Shown in pieces: positions 10,107 through 18,093 of a stretch of 62,294 bases of DNA. Source of the stretch: Phycicoccus flavus (GTDB taxonomy: Bacteria; Actinomycetota; Actinomycetes; Actinomycetales; Dermatophilaceae); NCBI RefSeq assembly GCF_004025965.2, contig NZ_SAYU02000017.1, positions 1 to 62,294 on the forward strand, given 5' to 3'. Both the position numbers and the translations under genes were made by a program. How positions within the stretch are numbered: position 1 is the first letter of the stretch; the number at the start of each line of letters is the position of its first letter. The notes beneath the pieces are model-generated. The model did not search any database and was not told the DNA's origin. It worked only from the letters and a program-made list of their open reading frames with translations.

Positions 10107-10112
10107 TAGGGT
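10107..10112 (+). promoter_or_regulatory. -10 box of the aldo/keto reductase gene
   Basis: TAGGGT lies about 37 bp upstream of the ATG at 10150, in the divergent gap with lhr. A GGAAGG ribosome-binding site lies about 7 bases before the ATG, so this transcript should have a short leader, unlike many neighbours. Confidence 0.45.
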
Positions 10113-10149
10113 CGAGGAGGCCCACTGACCAGCGACGGAAGGACCCCTC

Positions 10150-11142
10150 ATGGAGCAGCGACCCCTCGGACGGACCGGACGCGAGGTCTCGGTCATGGGG
10201 CTCGGCACCTGGCAGCTCGGCGCCGACTGGGGAGAGGTCAGCGAGGCCGACGCGACCGCGGTGCTCGAGGCCGCGGCCGACCGGGGCGTCACGCTCTTCG
10301 ACACCGCCGACGTCTACGGCGACGGGCGCAGCGAGTCCCTCATCGGGTCCTTCCTCGCCGCCCGGCCCGGCCACGGCATCACGGTCGCGACGAAGATGGG
10401 CCGCCGGGTGGACCAGGAGCCGGAGAACTACACCCCGGAGAACTTCGCCGCCTGGACCGCGCGCAGCCGCCGCAACCTCGGCGTCGACACCCTCGACCTC
10501 GTGCAGCTGCACTGCCCGCCGACCGCGACCATCGAGGCCGACGCCACCTACGACGCCCTCGACGCGCTCGTGGCCGACGGCGCGATCGCCGCCTACGGGG
10601 TCTCGGTCGAGACCTGCGACCAGGCGCTGGCGGCCATCGCCCGCCCGCACGTGACGAACGTGCAGATCATCCTCAACGCCTTCCGGCTCAAGCCGCTCGA
10701 CGCCGTGCTGCCCGCCGCCCGCGAGGCCGGCGTCGCGATCTTCGCCCGGGTCCCCCTGGCCTCCGGTCTGCTCACCGGCAAGTACACCCGCGACACGACC
10801 TTCGCGCAGGACGACCACCGCAGCTACAACCGCGACGGCGAGGCCTTCGACCGTGGCGAGACCTTCTCCGGCGTCGACTTCGGCACGGGGCTCGAGGCGG
10901 CCTCGCGCCTGGCCGAGCGGCTGCCCGACGGGGTGTCCCTGGCCGCCGCCAGCCTGGCCTGGGTCGCCTCCCGTCCGGGCGTCACGTCGGTCATCCCCGG
11001 CGCCCGCAACCCCGAGCAGGCGCGCGGCAACGTCGAGGCGGCCGACCTGCTGGACGGCGGTCTCGACCTGGACGCCTTCGACGCCGCGGTCCACGAGGTC
11101 TACGACGACCTACTGCGGGAGTCGGTGCATCCGCACTGGTGA
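10150..11142 (+). CDS. Aldo/keto reductase
   Basis: NADPH-dependent oxidoreductase with a TIM-barrel fold, 330 residues. The catalytic tetrad is visible: D51 and Y56 in FDTADVYGDGRSE, K82 in VATKMGRR and H121 in DLVQLHCPP. The C-terminal SVIPGARNPEQ segment is the usual cofactor-binding loop region. Sequence style is that of the YghZ/AKR11-like subfamily, but the substrate cannot be told. The ATG is preceded by GGAAGGACCCCTC, a good ribosome-binding site. Confidence 0.9.
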   Translation: MEQRPLGRTGREVSVMGLGTWQLGADWGEVSEADATAVLEAAADRGVTLFDTADVYGDGRSESLIGSFLAARPGHGITVATKMGRRVDQEPENYTPENFAAWTARSRRNLGVDTLDLVQLHCPPTATIEADATYDALDALVADGAIAAYGVSVETCDQALAAIARPHVTNVQIILNAFRLKPLDAVLPAAREAGVAIFARVPLASGLLTGKYTRDTTFAQDDHRSYNRDGEAFDRGETFSGVDFGTGLEAASRLAERLPDGVSLAAASLAWVASRPGVTSVIPGARNPEQARGNVEAADLLDGGLDLDAFDAAVHEVYDDLLRESVHPHW

Positions 11143-11174
11143 CCGCCCGGAGCGGCTCGCCGTCGGGGTGGGCG

Positions 11175-11197
11175 ACCCTAGGGCCTGCCACCGACAC
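11175..11197 (-). promoter_or_regulatory. Orphan damage-type promoter motif facing away from DUF3046
   Basis: On the minus strand: GTGTCGGTG (11197-11189), 8 nt, TAGGGT (11180-11175). This fits TGTCRgtg-N8-TAnnnT with a consensus -10, but no supported minus-strand gene follows; transcription would run antisense into the 3' end of the aldo/keto reductase gene. Chance cannot be excluded. Confidence 0.35.
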
Positions 11198-11232
11198 CCG
11201 ACGGCTGGGAGCCCGTCGTTAGGCTCGGGCGC

Positions 11233-11457
11233 ATGCGGCACTCGCGCTTCTGGGAGCTCATGGCCGAGGAGTTCGGCGCGACGTACGCGCCGACCCTCGC
11301 CGGCAGCCATGTGCTCGGGGCGCTCGGCGACCGGACGGCCCAGGAGGCCCTCGACGACGGCGTCGCGCCGCGCGAGGTGTGGCTCGCCCTCTGCGACGAC
11401 CTCGACGTCCCGGAGTCGCGCCGGCACGGCCGGGAGGTGCCGCCACCGCGCGACTGA
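11233..11457 (+). CDS. DUF3046 family protein
   Basis: Small protein of 74 residues beginning MRHSRFWELMAEEFG, with LGALGDRTAQEALDDGV and VWLALCDDLDVPE. These are hallmarks of DUF3046, an actinobacterial family of unknown function normally found just upstream of recA. Here about 5.5 kb separates it from recA. The ATG lies seven bases after TAGGCT (11220-11225), so the mRNA is probably leaderless. Confidence 0.88.
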   Translation: MRHSRFWELMAEEFGATYAPTLAGSHVLGALGDRTAQEALDDGVAPREVWLALCDDLDVPESRRHGREVPPPRD

Positions 11458-11528
11458 CCTCGACGGGCCGCGGGGTCGCGGGGAACCCGGAGGTGGACCG
11501 TCGGCGGGCTCGGCTAGCCTCTCGCGAC

Positions 11529-12458
11529 GTGACGGACGAGGTGCTGCTGAGCGCGCGGGGGCTGACGAAGACGTTCGGCGACTTCGTCGCGGTCGACGGC
11601 ATCGACGTCGAGGTGCGCCGCGGCGAGGCCTTCGGGTTCCTCGGCCCGAACGGCGCGGGGAAGTCCTCGACGATGCGGATGGTCGGCTGCGTCTCGCCGG
11701 TCACCTCCGGCGAGCTGACGATCCTCGGTCTGGACCCCGCGGTCGACGGCCCGCGGATCCGGGCCCGGCTGGGGGTCTGCCCGCAGAAGGACATTCTCGA
11801 CGAGGACCTGTCGGTCGAGGAGAACCTCTGGGTCTACGGCCGTTTCTTCGGCCTCACCCGCGCCGAGGTCCGCCGCCGCGCCGAGGACCTGCTGGAGTTC
11901 GCCCAGCTCACCGAGCGCCGCGGCGACCGGGTCGAGCCGCTCTCCGGCGGGATGAAGCGGCGGCTCACCATCGCCCGCTCGCTGATGAACGACCCCGAGG
12001 TCCTGCTGCTCGACGAGCCCACCACCGGTCTGGACCCGCAGGCCCGGCACGTGCTGTGGGACCGGCTCTTCCGGCTCAAGCGCGAGGGCGTCACCCTCAT
12101 CATCACGACGCACTACATGGACGAGGCCGAGCAGCTGTGCGACCGGCTCGTCGTCATGGACCACGGACGGATCGTCGCCGAGGGCTCGCCGCGCGCCCTC
12201 ATCGAGACCCACTCCACCCGCGAGGTCGTCGAGCTGCGGTTCGCCGTCGACGAGCAGGAGCGGCACCTCGACGCGCTCGACGGCGTCGGCGAGCGGGTCG
12301 AGGTCCTGCCGGACCGCCTGCTCGTCTACGCCGACGACGGGGACGCCGCGCTCGCCGAGCTCGGCGGGCGTGGGGTGCACCCGCTGTCCTCGCTCGTGCG
12401 GCGCTCGACCCTCGAGGACGTCTTCCTCACCCTCACCGGCCGGACGCTGGTCGACTGA
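11529..12458 (+). CDS. ABC transporter ATP-binding protein (DrrA/NodI type)
   Basis: ATPase subunit of an ABC-2 exporter, 309 residues. Walker A is GPNGAGKS (residues 39-46); the signature LSGGMKRR, Walker [12 protein letters not shown] and the switch His in TTHYMDEAEQ are all present. A C-terminal extension of about 80 residues ends in [11 protein letters not shown], as in DrrA-like subunits. The GTG start is chosen because TAGCCT (11515-11520) ends eight bases upstream. The stop overlaps the ATG of the first permease by one base. Cargo unknown. Confidence 0.93.
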   Translation: MTDEVLLSARGLTKTFGDFVAVDGIDVEVRRGEAFGFLGPNGAGKSSTMRMVGCVSPVTSGELTILGLDPAVDGPRIRARLGVCPQKDILDEDLSVEENLWVYGRFFGLTRAEVRRRAEDLLEFAQLTERRGDRVEPLSGGMKRRLTIARSLMNDPEVLLLDEPTTGLDPQARHVLWDRLFRLKREGVTLIITTHYMDEAEQLCDRLVVMDHGRIVAEGSPRALIETHSTREVVELRFAVDEQERHLDALDGVGERVEVLPDRLLVYADDGDAALAELGGRGVHPLSSLVRRSTLEDVFLTLTGRTLVD

Positions 12459-13303
12459 TGGCGAGCGCCGACGCCCTCACCGCGACCACCCCCAGCGGCC
12501 GGCTGGGCCGCGGCCCGCGCCGCCCGACGAGCGCCACGGAGCGCATCGCGGCGGTCATGGGCCACCACCTGCTCGTCGCCCGGCGCACCTGGAAGGGCAC
12601 CGTCGTCGGCCGGTTCGCCTCGCCGCTGTTCTTCCTGCTCGCGATGGGCCTCGGCCTCGGGGCCCTCGTCGACGAGCGCACCGGGGGGATCGACGGCCTG
12701 CCCTACCTACGCTTCGTCGTCCCCGGCATCGTCGCGATGCAGGCGATGACGACGGCGTTCGGCGAGTCGACGTACGCCGTCATGGGCTACATCAAGTGGA
12801 ACCAGATGTACTCCGCGATGCTCGCCACCCCGCTGCGGTCCTCCGAGTTGCTCCTCGGCCACCTGGCCGTCGTCGCCCTCCAGCTGACCGTCAGCAGCGC
12901 CGCGTTCGTCCTCGTCGCGGCACCCTTCGGGGCCTTCGGCTCCTGGTGGGCGGTTCTCGCGGTACCGGTCGCCGTCCTCACCGGCCTCGCGTTCGCGGTC
13001 CCGACCTTCGCACTGTCGGCCACGGTCGACACCGACAACGTCTTCAGCATCCTCTTCCGCTTCGTCGTCACCCCGCTCATGCTCTTCTCCGGCACCTTCT
13101 TCCCCATCGAGCAGCTGCCCGGGTGGATGCAGCCGCTCGCCTGGGTCACCCCGCTCTGGCACGGGGTCGTGCTGAGCCGCGAGGCCTCCGAGGGCGTCGC
13201 CCCCGGCTGGTCCACGCTCGCGCATCTCGCGGTCCTGCTGCTCTACGTCGGCGTCGGCTGGGTGCTCGCCCGGTGGCGCTTCCGGGTGAGGCTGCTGCCG
13301 TGA
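12458..13303 (+). CDS. ABC-2 type transporter permease
   Basis: Membrane subunit of 281 residues with about six predicted helices and a polar N-terminal tail of about 35 residues. The central motif (LMLFSGTFFPIEQLPGWMQP) is typical of DrrB/NodJ-like permeases. It overlaps the ATPase gene as TGATG and the next permease as GTGA, so the three genes form a unit. With two distinct permease genes and one ATPase, the exporter is probably a permease heterodimer. Confidence 0.91.
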   Translation: MASADALTATTPSGRLGRGPRRPTSATERIAAVMGHHLLVARRTWKGTVVGRFASPLFFLLAMGLGLGALVDERTGGIDGLPYLRFVVPGIVAMQAMTTAFGESTYAVMGYIKWNQMYSAMLATPLRSSELLLGHLAVVALQLTVSSAAFVLVAAPFGAFGSWWAVLAVPVAVLTGLAFAVPTFALSATVDTDNVFSILFRFVVTPLMLFSGTFFPIEQLPGWMQPLAWVTPLWHGVVLSREASEGVAPGWSTLAHLAVLLLYVGVGWVLARWRFRVRLLP

Positions 13304-14085
13304 CCGTCACCGCAACCCCCTCGCTCGGGCTCGCCCGCTTCGTCCTGCTGCGCAACGTCACGGCGTTCCGGCGGGCGTGGATCCTCCTGCTCAGCGGCCT
13401 CGTCGAGCCGGTGTTCTACCTGTTCTCGATCGGCGTGGGCCTCGGGGCGCTCATCCGCACGGTCACCACCGACAGCGGCGCCGTGGTCCCGTACGCGGAG
13501 TTCGTGGCGCCGGCCCTCCTCGCGGTGTCGGCGATGAACGGGGCGGTCGCGGACTCGGTCTACAACTTCTACTTCAAGCTCAAGCACGCCAAGGTCTACG
13601 ACGCCATGCTCGCGACGCCGGTCTCGCCCCGCGACGTCGCGGTGGGGGAGGTGTCGTGGTCGCTGCTGCGCGGGGCGCTCTACTCCTCGATGTTCCTCGC
13701 CGTCGCGTGGGTGGCCGGGCTCGTGCACTCGTGGTGGTCCCTGCTCGCCGTGCCGGCCGCGACCCTCGTCGGGCTGGCCTTCGGGGCGGTGGGGATGTAC
13801 GCCGCGACGTTCATGCGCACGTGGCAGCACGTCGACTACGTCAACCTCGTCGTCCAGCCACTGTTCCTCTTCTCGGCGACCTTCTTCCCGCTGTCCACCT
13901 ACCCCGATGCGCTGCAGTGGCTGGTCCGGGCCACCCCGCTCTACCACGGGGTCGCCCTGGAGCGGGCCCTCGTCCTCGGCGAGGTCTCCTGGGGGCTGCT
14001 CTGGCACGCGGGCTACCTCGTCGTGCTCGGCGTCGTCGGGGTCCTCGGGACCTCGCGCCGCATCGGCGCCCTGCTGCTCACCTGA
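13300..14085 (+). CDS. ABC-2 type transporter permease, second subunit
   Basis: Membrane protein of 261 residues, paralogous to the preceding permease. The motif FLFSATFFPLSTYPDALQWL occupies the same place as LFSGTFFPIEQLPGWMQPL in its partner, and YDAMLATPVSP parallels YSAMLATPLRS. The GTG start overlaps the preceding stop by four bases. Last gene of the exporter operon; no clear terminator hairpin follows in the 119-bp gap before the secreted protein. Confidence 0.9.
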   Translation: MTVTATPSLGLARFVLLRNVTAFRRAWILLLSGLVEPVFYLFSIGVGLGALIRTVTTDSGAVVPYAEFVAPALLAVSAMNGAVADSVYNFYFKLKHAKVYDAMLATPVSPRDVAVGEVSWSLLRGALYSSMFLAVAWVAGLVHSWWSLLAVPAATLVGLAFGAVGMYAATFMRTWQHVDYVNLVVQPLFLFSATFFPLSTYPDALQWLVRATPLYHGVALERALVLGEVSWGLLWHAGYLVVLGVVGVLGTSRRIGALLLT

Positions 14086-14204
14086 GGCCGACCGGAGCGG
14101 CCGACCCTCGACAGATCCTGAGAGCCGCCTGAATTCATCTGTTGCAGAACGACTCGCGCGGAGTGATGGTTGACCGTCCTGTCCAGTACCCCCCGGGAGC
14201 ATCC

Positions 14205-16268
14205 ATGAGAGCCATGCGCTACCTCGCCGCCGTCTGCGTCGGCCTCGCCGCCCTGGGGGTCGCGGGAGCCGGCGAGGCGGCGACCCCGACGCGGGGAACC
14301 GTCACCGACACCGCTCGCAGCGTGTCGTGGAGCGGGGGACCGTTCGTCACCGCCAACACCACCGGCACGGCGCTGGACCAGCCCGACTGCACCGTGCCGA
14401 CGTCGTGCGACGACTTCGCGCTGCACGTGGGCACCCCGGCCGGCTACGGCGACGCCCACGCCCTCACCATCACGGTGCAGTGGCCGCTCGCCGCCGCCGA
14501 CTTCGACCTCTACGTCCTGGACGCCGCGGGCTCCGTCGTCGGCTCGTCCGCCTCCAGCGCCGACCCCGAGACCGTCGTCCTGCCGCCCACCACCGGCGAC
14601 TACACGGTGCGGGTCGTGCCCTTCGCCCCGGCCGGACAGTCCTACAGCGCGACGGCCACCCTCACCGACAAGCCCGCCGACCCGGCGCCCGGCACCGCGA
14701 CCCCGCCCGGCTTCGGGGTCTACCCGGCGCCCTCGTCGCTCGCCGACGCGAACAACGCCGGCGAGCCGTCCATCGGGACGAACTGGAAGAGCGGGGCGAG
14801 CCTCTACCAGGCCTACCTCTCGACGTACAAGGTCACCTTCGACGACAGCTCGAGCCCCGCGACCGCGACGTGGAAGGACGTGTCGGCGTCGCTGGCCAAC
14901 GGCTGCGCCGCCGGGAGCACGGTGAGCCTGGACCCGATCCTCTTCACCGACAGCCACACCGGCCGGACCTTCCAGTCCCAGCTCACCGGGGCGAACTCAC
15001 TGACCTGCTGGACCGACGACGACGGCACCTCGTGGAACCCCTCCACCGGAGGCGGCATCCCGAGCGGCGTCGACCACCAGACCATCGGCGGCGGGCCGTT
15101 CTCGGCCACCGGCGTCGGGCCGCTGCCCGGGACCACGTACCCGAACGCCGTGTACTACTGCTCGCAGGACATCGCGACCGCCTTCTGCGCCGTCTCCCGT
15201 GACGGCGGCACGACGTTCGGTGCCGGCGTCCCGACCTACAGCCTCCTCGACTGCGGCGGCCTGCACGGGCACGTCAAGGTCGCCCCCGACGGCACCGCGT
15301 ACCTGCCGAACAAGTCCTGCGGGAGCACCTCGGCCGTCGCCGTCTCCGGTGACAACGGCACCTCGTGGACCGTCCGATCCGTCCCCGGCAGCACGCCCGG
15401 CGACAGCGACCCGGCCGTCGGCATCGGCGCCAACGGCACGACGTACTTCGGCTACGTCGGCGCGGACGGCCGCCCGGCGGTCGCCACCAGCCGCGACAAG
15501 GGCGCGACCTGGACCGACCTGCAGCCCGTCGGCCTCGAGGCCGGCATCAAGAACGCCGTCTTCCCGGCCATGGTCGCGGGCGACGACGACCGCGCGGCCT
15601 TCGCCTTCCTCGGGACGCCCACCGGCGGCAACTATCAGGACCAGGCCACCTTCACCGGCATCTGGCACCTCTACGTCGCGACGACCTACGACGGCGGCAG
15701 GACCTGGCAGACCTCGGACGCGACGCCGAACGACCCCGTGCAGCGCGGCAGCATCTGCACCGGCGGCACCACCTGCGGCGACGACCGCAACCTGCTCGAC
15801 TTCATGGACGTGCAGGTCGACAAGGCCGGCCGCATCGAGGTCGGGTTCGCCGACGGGTGCATCGACGCCTGCGTCACCCACCCCGCGCAGAACGGCCGCG
15901 ACGCGTACGCGACGATCGCCCGGCAGAGCAGCGGAAAGACCCTCTTCGCGGCGTCCGACCCGCTGCCCGACCTCACCGTCTCCGGCTTCACCGTCGGCAA
16001 GAGCAAGTCGGGGCTCACGGCCTCGGTGACGGTGAAGAACGTCGGCGGCGCCAAGGCCACCGGCTTCGGCACCCAGGTCACCGACAACGGCAGCGTCGTC
16101 GGCACGACCGCGTCGACGACGCTGGCCCCCGGGGCGAGCACGACCTTGACGTACTCGTGGAAGGCGGCCAGGGGCAGCCACTCCGTGCTCGCCTCCGTCG
16201 ACCCGGCGAACACGGTGCGCGAGGCCGACGAGGGCGACAACAAGGCCGTGCGGACGGTCACGAAGTGA
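14205..16268 (+). CDS. Secreted Asp-box (sialidase/BNR-like) protein with CARDB domain
   Basis: Exported protein of 687 residues. The signal peptide starts MRAMRYLAAVCVGLAALGVA and is probably cleaved near GEAA. Next comes a beta domain (about residues 60-165) resembling a pre-peptidase C-terminal domain, then a beta-propeller-like region with Asp-box repeats (TDDDGTSW, SRDGGTTF, SGDNGTSW, SRDKGATW, TYDGGRTW). It ends with a CARDB-like domain (LPDLTVSGFTVGKSKSG onward). No sialidase active-site set was recognised, so the function may be binding rather than catalysis. ATG 14205 has GGGAG six bases upstream; an upstream in-frame ATG at 14142 would bury the signal peptide. Confidence 0.85.
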   Translation: MRAMRYLAAVCVGLAALGVAGAGEAATPTRGTVTDTARSVSWSGGPFVTANTTGTALDQPDCTVPTSCDDFALHVGTPAGYGDAHALTITVQWPLAAADFDLYVLDAAGSVVGSSASSADPETVVLPPTTGDYTVRVVPFAPAGQSYSATATLTDKPADPAPGTATPPGFGVYPAPSSLADANNAGEPSIGTNWKSGASLYQAYLSTYKVTFDDSSSPATATWKDVSASLANGCAAGSTVSLDPILFTDSHTGRTFQSQLTGANSLTCWTDDDGTSWNPSTGGGIPSGVDHQTIGGGPFSATGVGPLPGTTYPNAVYYCSQDIATAFCAVSRDGGTTFGAGVPTYSLLDCGGLHGHVKVAPDGTAYLPNKSCGSTSAVAVSGDNGTSWTVRSVPGSTPGDSDPAVGIGANGTTYFGYVGADGRPAVATSRDKGATWTDLQPVGLEAGIKNAVFPAMVAGDDDRAAFAFLGTPTGGNYQDQATFTGIWHLYVATTYDGGRTWQTSDATPNDPVQRGSICTGGTTCGDDRNLLDFMDVQVDKAGRIEVGFADGCIDACVTHPAQNGRDAYATIARQSSGKTLFAASDPLPDLTVSGFTVGKSKSGLTASVTVKNVGGAKATGFGTQVTDNGSVVGTTASTTLAPGASTTLTYSWKAARGSHSVLASVDPANTVREADEGDNKAVRTVTK

Positions 16269-16693
16269 CGCGGCTGCCCCTCACGGCAGCCGTCCTCGCC
16301 GTCGGCCTCCTCGCTTCCGGCTGCTCCGAGGGGATCGACAGCTCCGCCGACCGCACCGTGTGCGTCGGGGACGCCACGGCGTTGTCGAAGACGCCCGACG
16401 GGTTCCCGGCCGACTTCCCGTTCCCGCCGGGCACGGTCGTCTACCACGGCGAGGACCGCGGCGCCGACGGTCTCGTCATCACCGGGGTCACGGCCACGCC
16501 ATTCCAGGACGTGCTCGCGGCGCTCAACGGCCCGGTCCAGGACGCCGGGTTCACGGTGACCTCGGGCGAGACCGAGGAACACGACGCCGAGGCGAACTGG
16601 GAGAAGGGCGACCAGCGGGGCCGATGGGCGATCCGGGAGTCGGCCGACTGCCCCGGCGAGACGGTGGTCCAGGTCCTCGCGTCGTCGGGCTGA
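16265..16693 (+). CDS. Putative lipoprotein of unknown function
   Basis: 142 residues with a lipoprotein signal peptide: a short charged start, a hydrophobic core and the lipobox LLASGC. The mature part includes FPADFPFPPGTVVYHGE and repeated acidic residues; I do not recognise a domain. The GTG start overlaps the stop of the secreted Asp-box gene as GTGA, so the two are probably made together and may act together at the cell surface (inference). Confidence 0.75.
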   Translation: MTRLPLTAAVLAVGLLASGCSEGIDSSADRTVCVGDATALSKTPDGFPADFPFPPGTVVYHGEDRGADGLVITGVTATPFQDVLAALNGPVQDAGFTVTSGETEEHDAEANWEKGDQRGRWAIRESADCPGETVVQVLASSG

Positions 16694-16765
16694 GCCCTCG
16701 CGGTCGCCGGGGTGGTGCGTGACCTCCGGTCCGCCTCGGCGTGTCGCGGCGCGCCGTCCCGGGGT

Positions 16766-16787
16766 CGAACACGTGTTCGTCTACGCT
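16766..16787 (+). promoter_or_regulatory. LexA (SOS) box and -10 element of recA
   Basis: CGAACACGTGTTCG at 16766-16779 is a perfect 14-nt palindrome matching the actinobacterial SOS consensus CGAAC-N4-GTTCG. A -10 candidate TACGCT (16782-16787) follows after two bases, so bound LexA would cover the promoter. No good -35 is seen at the standard distance. This promoter would give a leader of about 160 nt before the first recA ATG. Confidence 0.88.
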
Positions 16788-16827
16788 CGTCCACAGGTGG
16801 TGGTCCCGGCGGCGCTCGTCCACAGGT
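16785..16827 (+). repeat. 14-bp direct repeat with DnaA-box-like 9-mers
   Basis: GCTCGTCCACAGGT occurs at 16785-16798 and again at 16814-16827, a 29-bp period. Each copy contains TCGTCCACA, one mismatch from the high-GC actinobacterial DnaA box TTGTCCACA. The first copy overlaps the SOS promoter -10. DnaA binding is an inference. Confidence 0.5.
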
Positions 16828-16847
16828 CCCACGGCGACCCGTGACGG

Positions 16848-16870
16848 CTGTCGGTGCCTCCACCTAGCGT
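16848..16870 (+). promoter_or_regulatory. Second, RecA/LexA-independent damage promoter of recA
   Basis: CTGTCGGTG (16848-16856), eight bases, then TAGCGT (16865-16870). This fits the RecA-NDp motif tTGTCRgtg-N8-TAnnnT described for mycobacterial damage genes, missing only the first T. In mycobacteria such promoters are activated by PafBC, with ClgR/ClpR also proposed. It would give a leader of about 80 nt. Confidence 0.72.
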
Positions 16871-16955
16871 CTGACCAGACCTCGCGACGAGGCCGACGGC
16901 GAGAGCTGGTCGACGGTGGACGCGATCGACGACGACACGAAGGACTAGGTGTGAC

Positions 16956-18053
16956 ATGGCTGGACCCAACGGCGCTCGCGGTGCCGTCCTCAACCCGCCC
17001 AGTGTGAAGGGCGCCGGCATGGGCGACGAGAAGAACAAGGCCATCGCCTCGGTGATGGCGCAGATCGAGAAGACGCACGGCAAGGGTGCGGTCATGCGCC
17101 TCGGCGACGACGTCCGTCCGCCGATCGCCGTCATCCCCACGGGCTCGATCTCCCTGGACGTCGCGCTCGGCATCGGGGGGCTGCCCCGTGGCCGCGTCGT
17201 CGAGATCTACGGCCCGGAGTCCTCCGGAAAGACGACGGTGGCGCTGCACGCCGTCGCGAACGCCCAGAAGGGCGGCGGCATCGCGGCGTTCATCGACGCC
17301 GAGCATGCCCTCGACCCCGAGTACGCGAAGAAGCTCGGCGTCGACATCGACGCCCTCCTGGTGTCCCAGCCGGACACGGGGGAGCAGGCCCTCGAGATCG
17401 CCGACATGCTCATCCGCTCCGGCGCGCTCGACATCATCGTCATCGACTCCGTCGCGGCCCTCGTGCCGCGCGCCGAGATCGAGGGCGAGATGGGCGACAG
17501 CCACGTCGGTCTCCAGGCCCGCCTGATGTCGCAGGCCCTGCGGAAGATCACCGGCGCCCTCAACAGCACCGGCACCACGGCGATCTTCATCAACCAGCTG
17601 CGCGAGAAGATCGGCGTGATGTTCGGCTCGCCCGAGACCACGACGGGCGGCAAGGCGCTGAAGTTCTACGCCTCGGTCCGGCTCGACGTGCGCCGCATCG
17701 AGACCCTCAAGGACGGCAGCGACCCGGTCGGCAACCGCACCCGGGTCAAGGTCGTGAAGAACAAGGTGTCGCCGCCGTTCAAGCAGGCCGAGTTCGACAT
17801 CCTCTACGGGCAGGGCATCTCCCGCGAGGGCGGCCTCATCGACATGGGCGTCGACCATGGCTTCGTCCGCAAGGCCGGTGCCTGGTACACCTACGAGGGC
17901 GACCAGCTCGGCCAGGGCAAGGAGAACGCCCGCACCTTCCTCAAGGACAACCCCGAGCTCGCCGACGAGATCGAGCGCAAGATCAAGGACAAGCTCGGGG
18001 TCGGCGCCAGGCCGGACCCGGAGCCGACGACGGACGTCCCCGTCGACTTCTGA
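16956..18053 (+). CDS. recA: Recombinase RecA
   Basis: DNA-dependent ATPase for homologous recombination and LexA autocleavage. It has 365 residues from ATG 16956; Walker A is GPESSGKT (residues 86-93), and MAW-like and loop-2 segments ([19 protein letters not shown]) are intact. There is no intein. The first 21 residues ([20 protein letters not shown] then G) precede [22 protein letters not shown], which is where most RecA proteins begin. An internal ATG at 17019 is therefore a serious alternative start. Neither has a strong ribosome-binding site. recX follows 40 bp downstream. Confidence 0.97.
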   Translation: MAGPNGARGAVLNPPSVKGAGMGDEKNKAIASVMAQIEKTHGKGAVMRLGDDVRPPIAVIPTGSISLDVALGIGGLPRGRVVEIYGPESSGKTTVALHAVANAQKGGGIAAFIDAEHALDPEYAKKLGVDIDALLVSQPDTGEQALEIADMLIRSGALDIIVIDSVAALVPRAEIEGEMGDSHVGLQARLMSQALRKITGALNSTGTTAIFINQLREKIGVMFGSPETTTGGKALKFYASVRLDVRRIETLKDGSDPVGNRTRVKVVKNKVSPPFKQAEFDILYGQGISREGGLIDMGVDHGFVRKAGAWYTYEGDQLGQGKENARTFLKDNPELADEIERKIKDKLGVGARPDPEPTTDVPVDF

Positions 18054-18093
18054 GCCGTGGTGGCCGCAGTCCCGCCCGTGACCCCCGCCCGCC

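Noticed and set aside
10045-11094. 349-codon minus-strand frame opposite the aldo/keto reductase, near an orphan promoter motif
   Set aside because: Its translation is Val/Gly/Arg-rich with no known fold and mirrors the codon bias of the real plus-strand gene.
16956-18053. Intein in RecA, as in M. tuberculosis
   Set aside because: The RecA frame is continuous with no insertion between conserved blocks.
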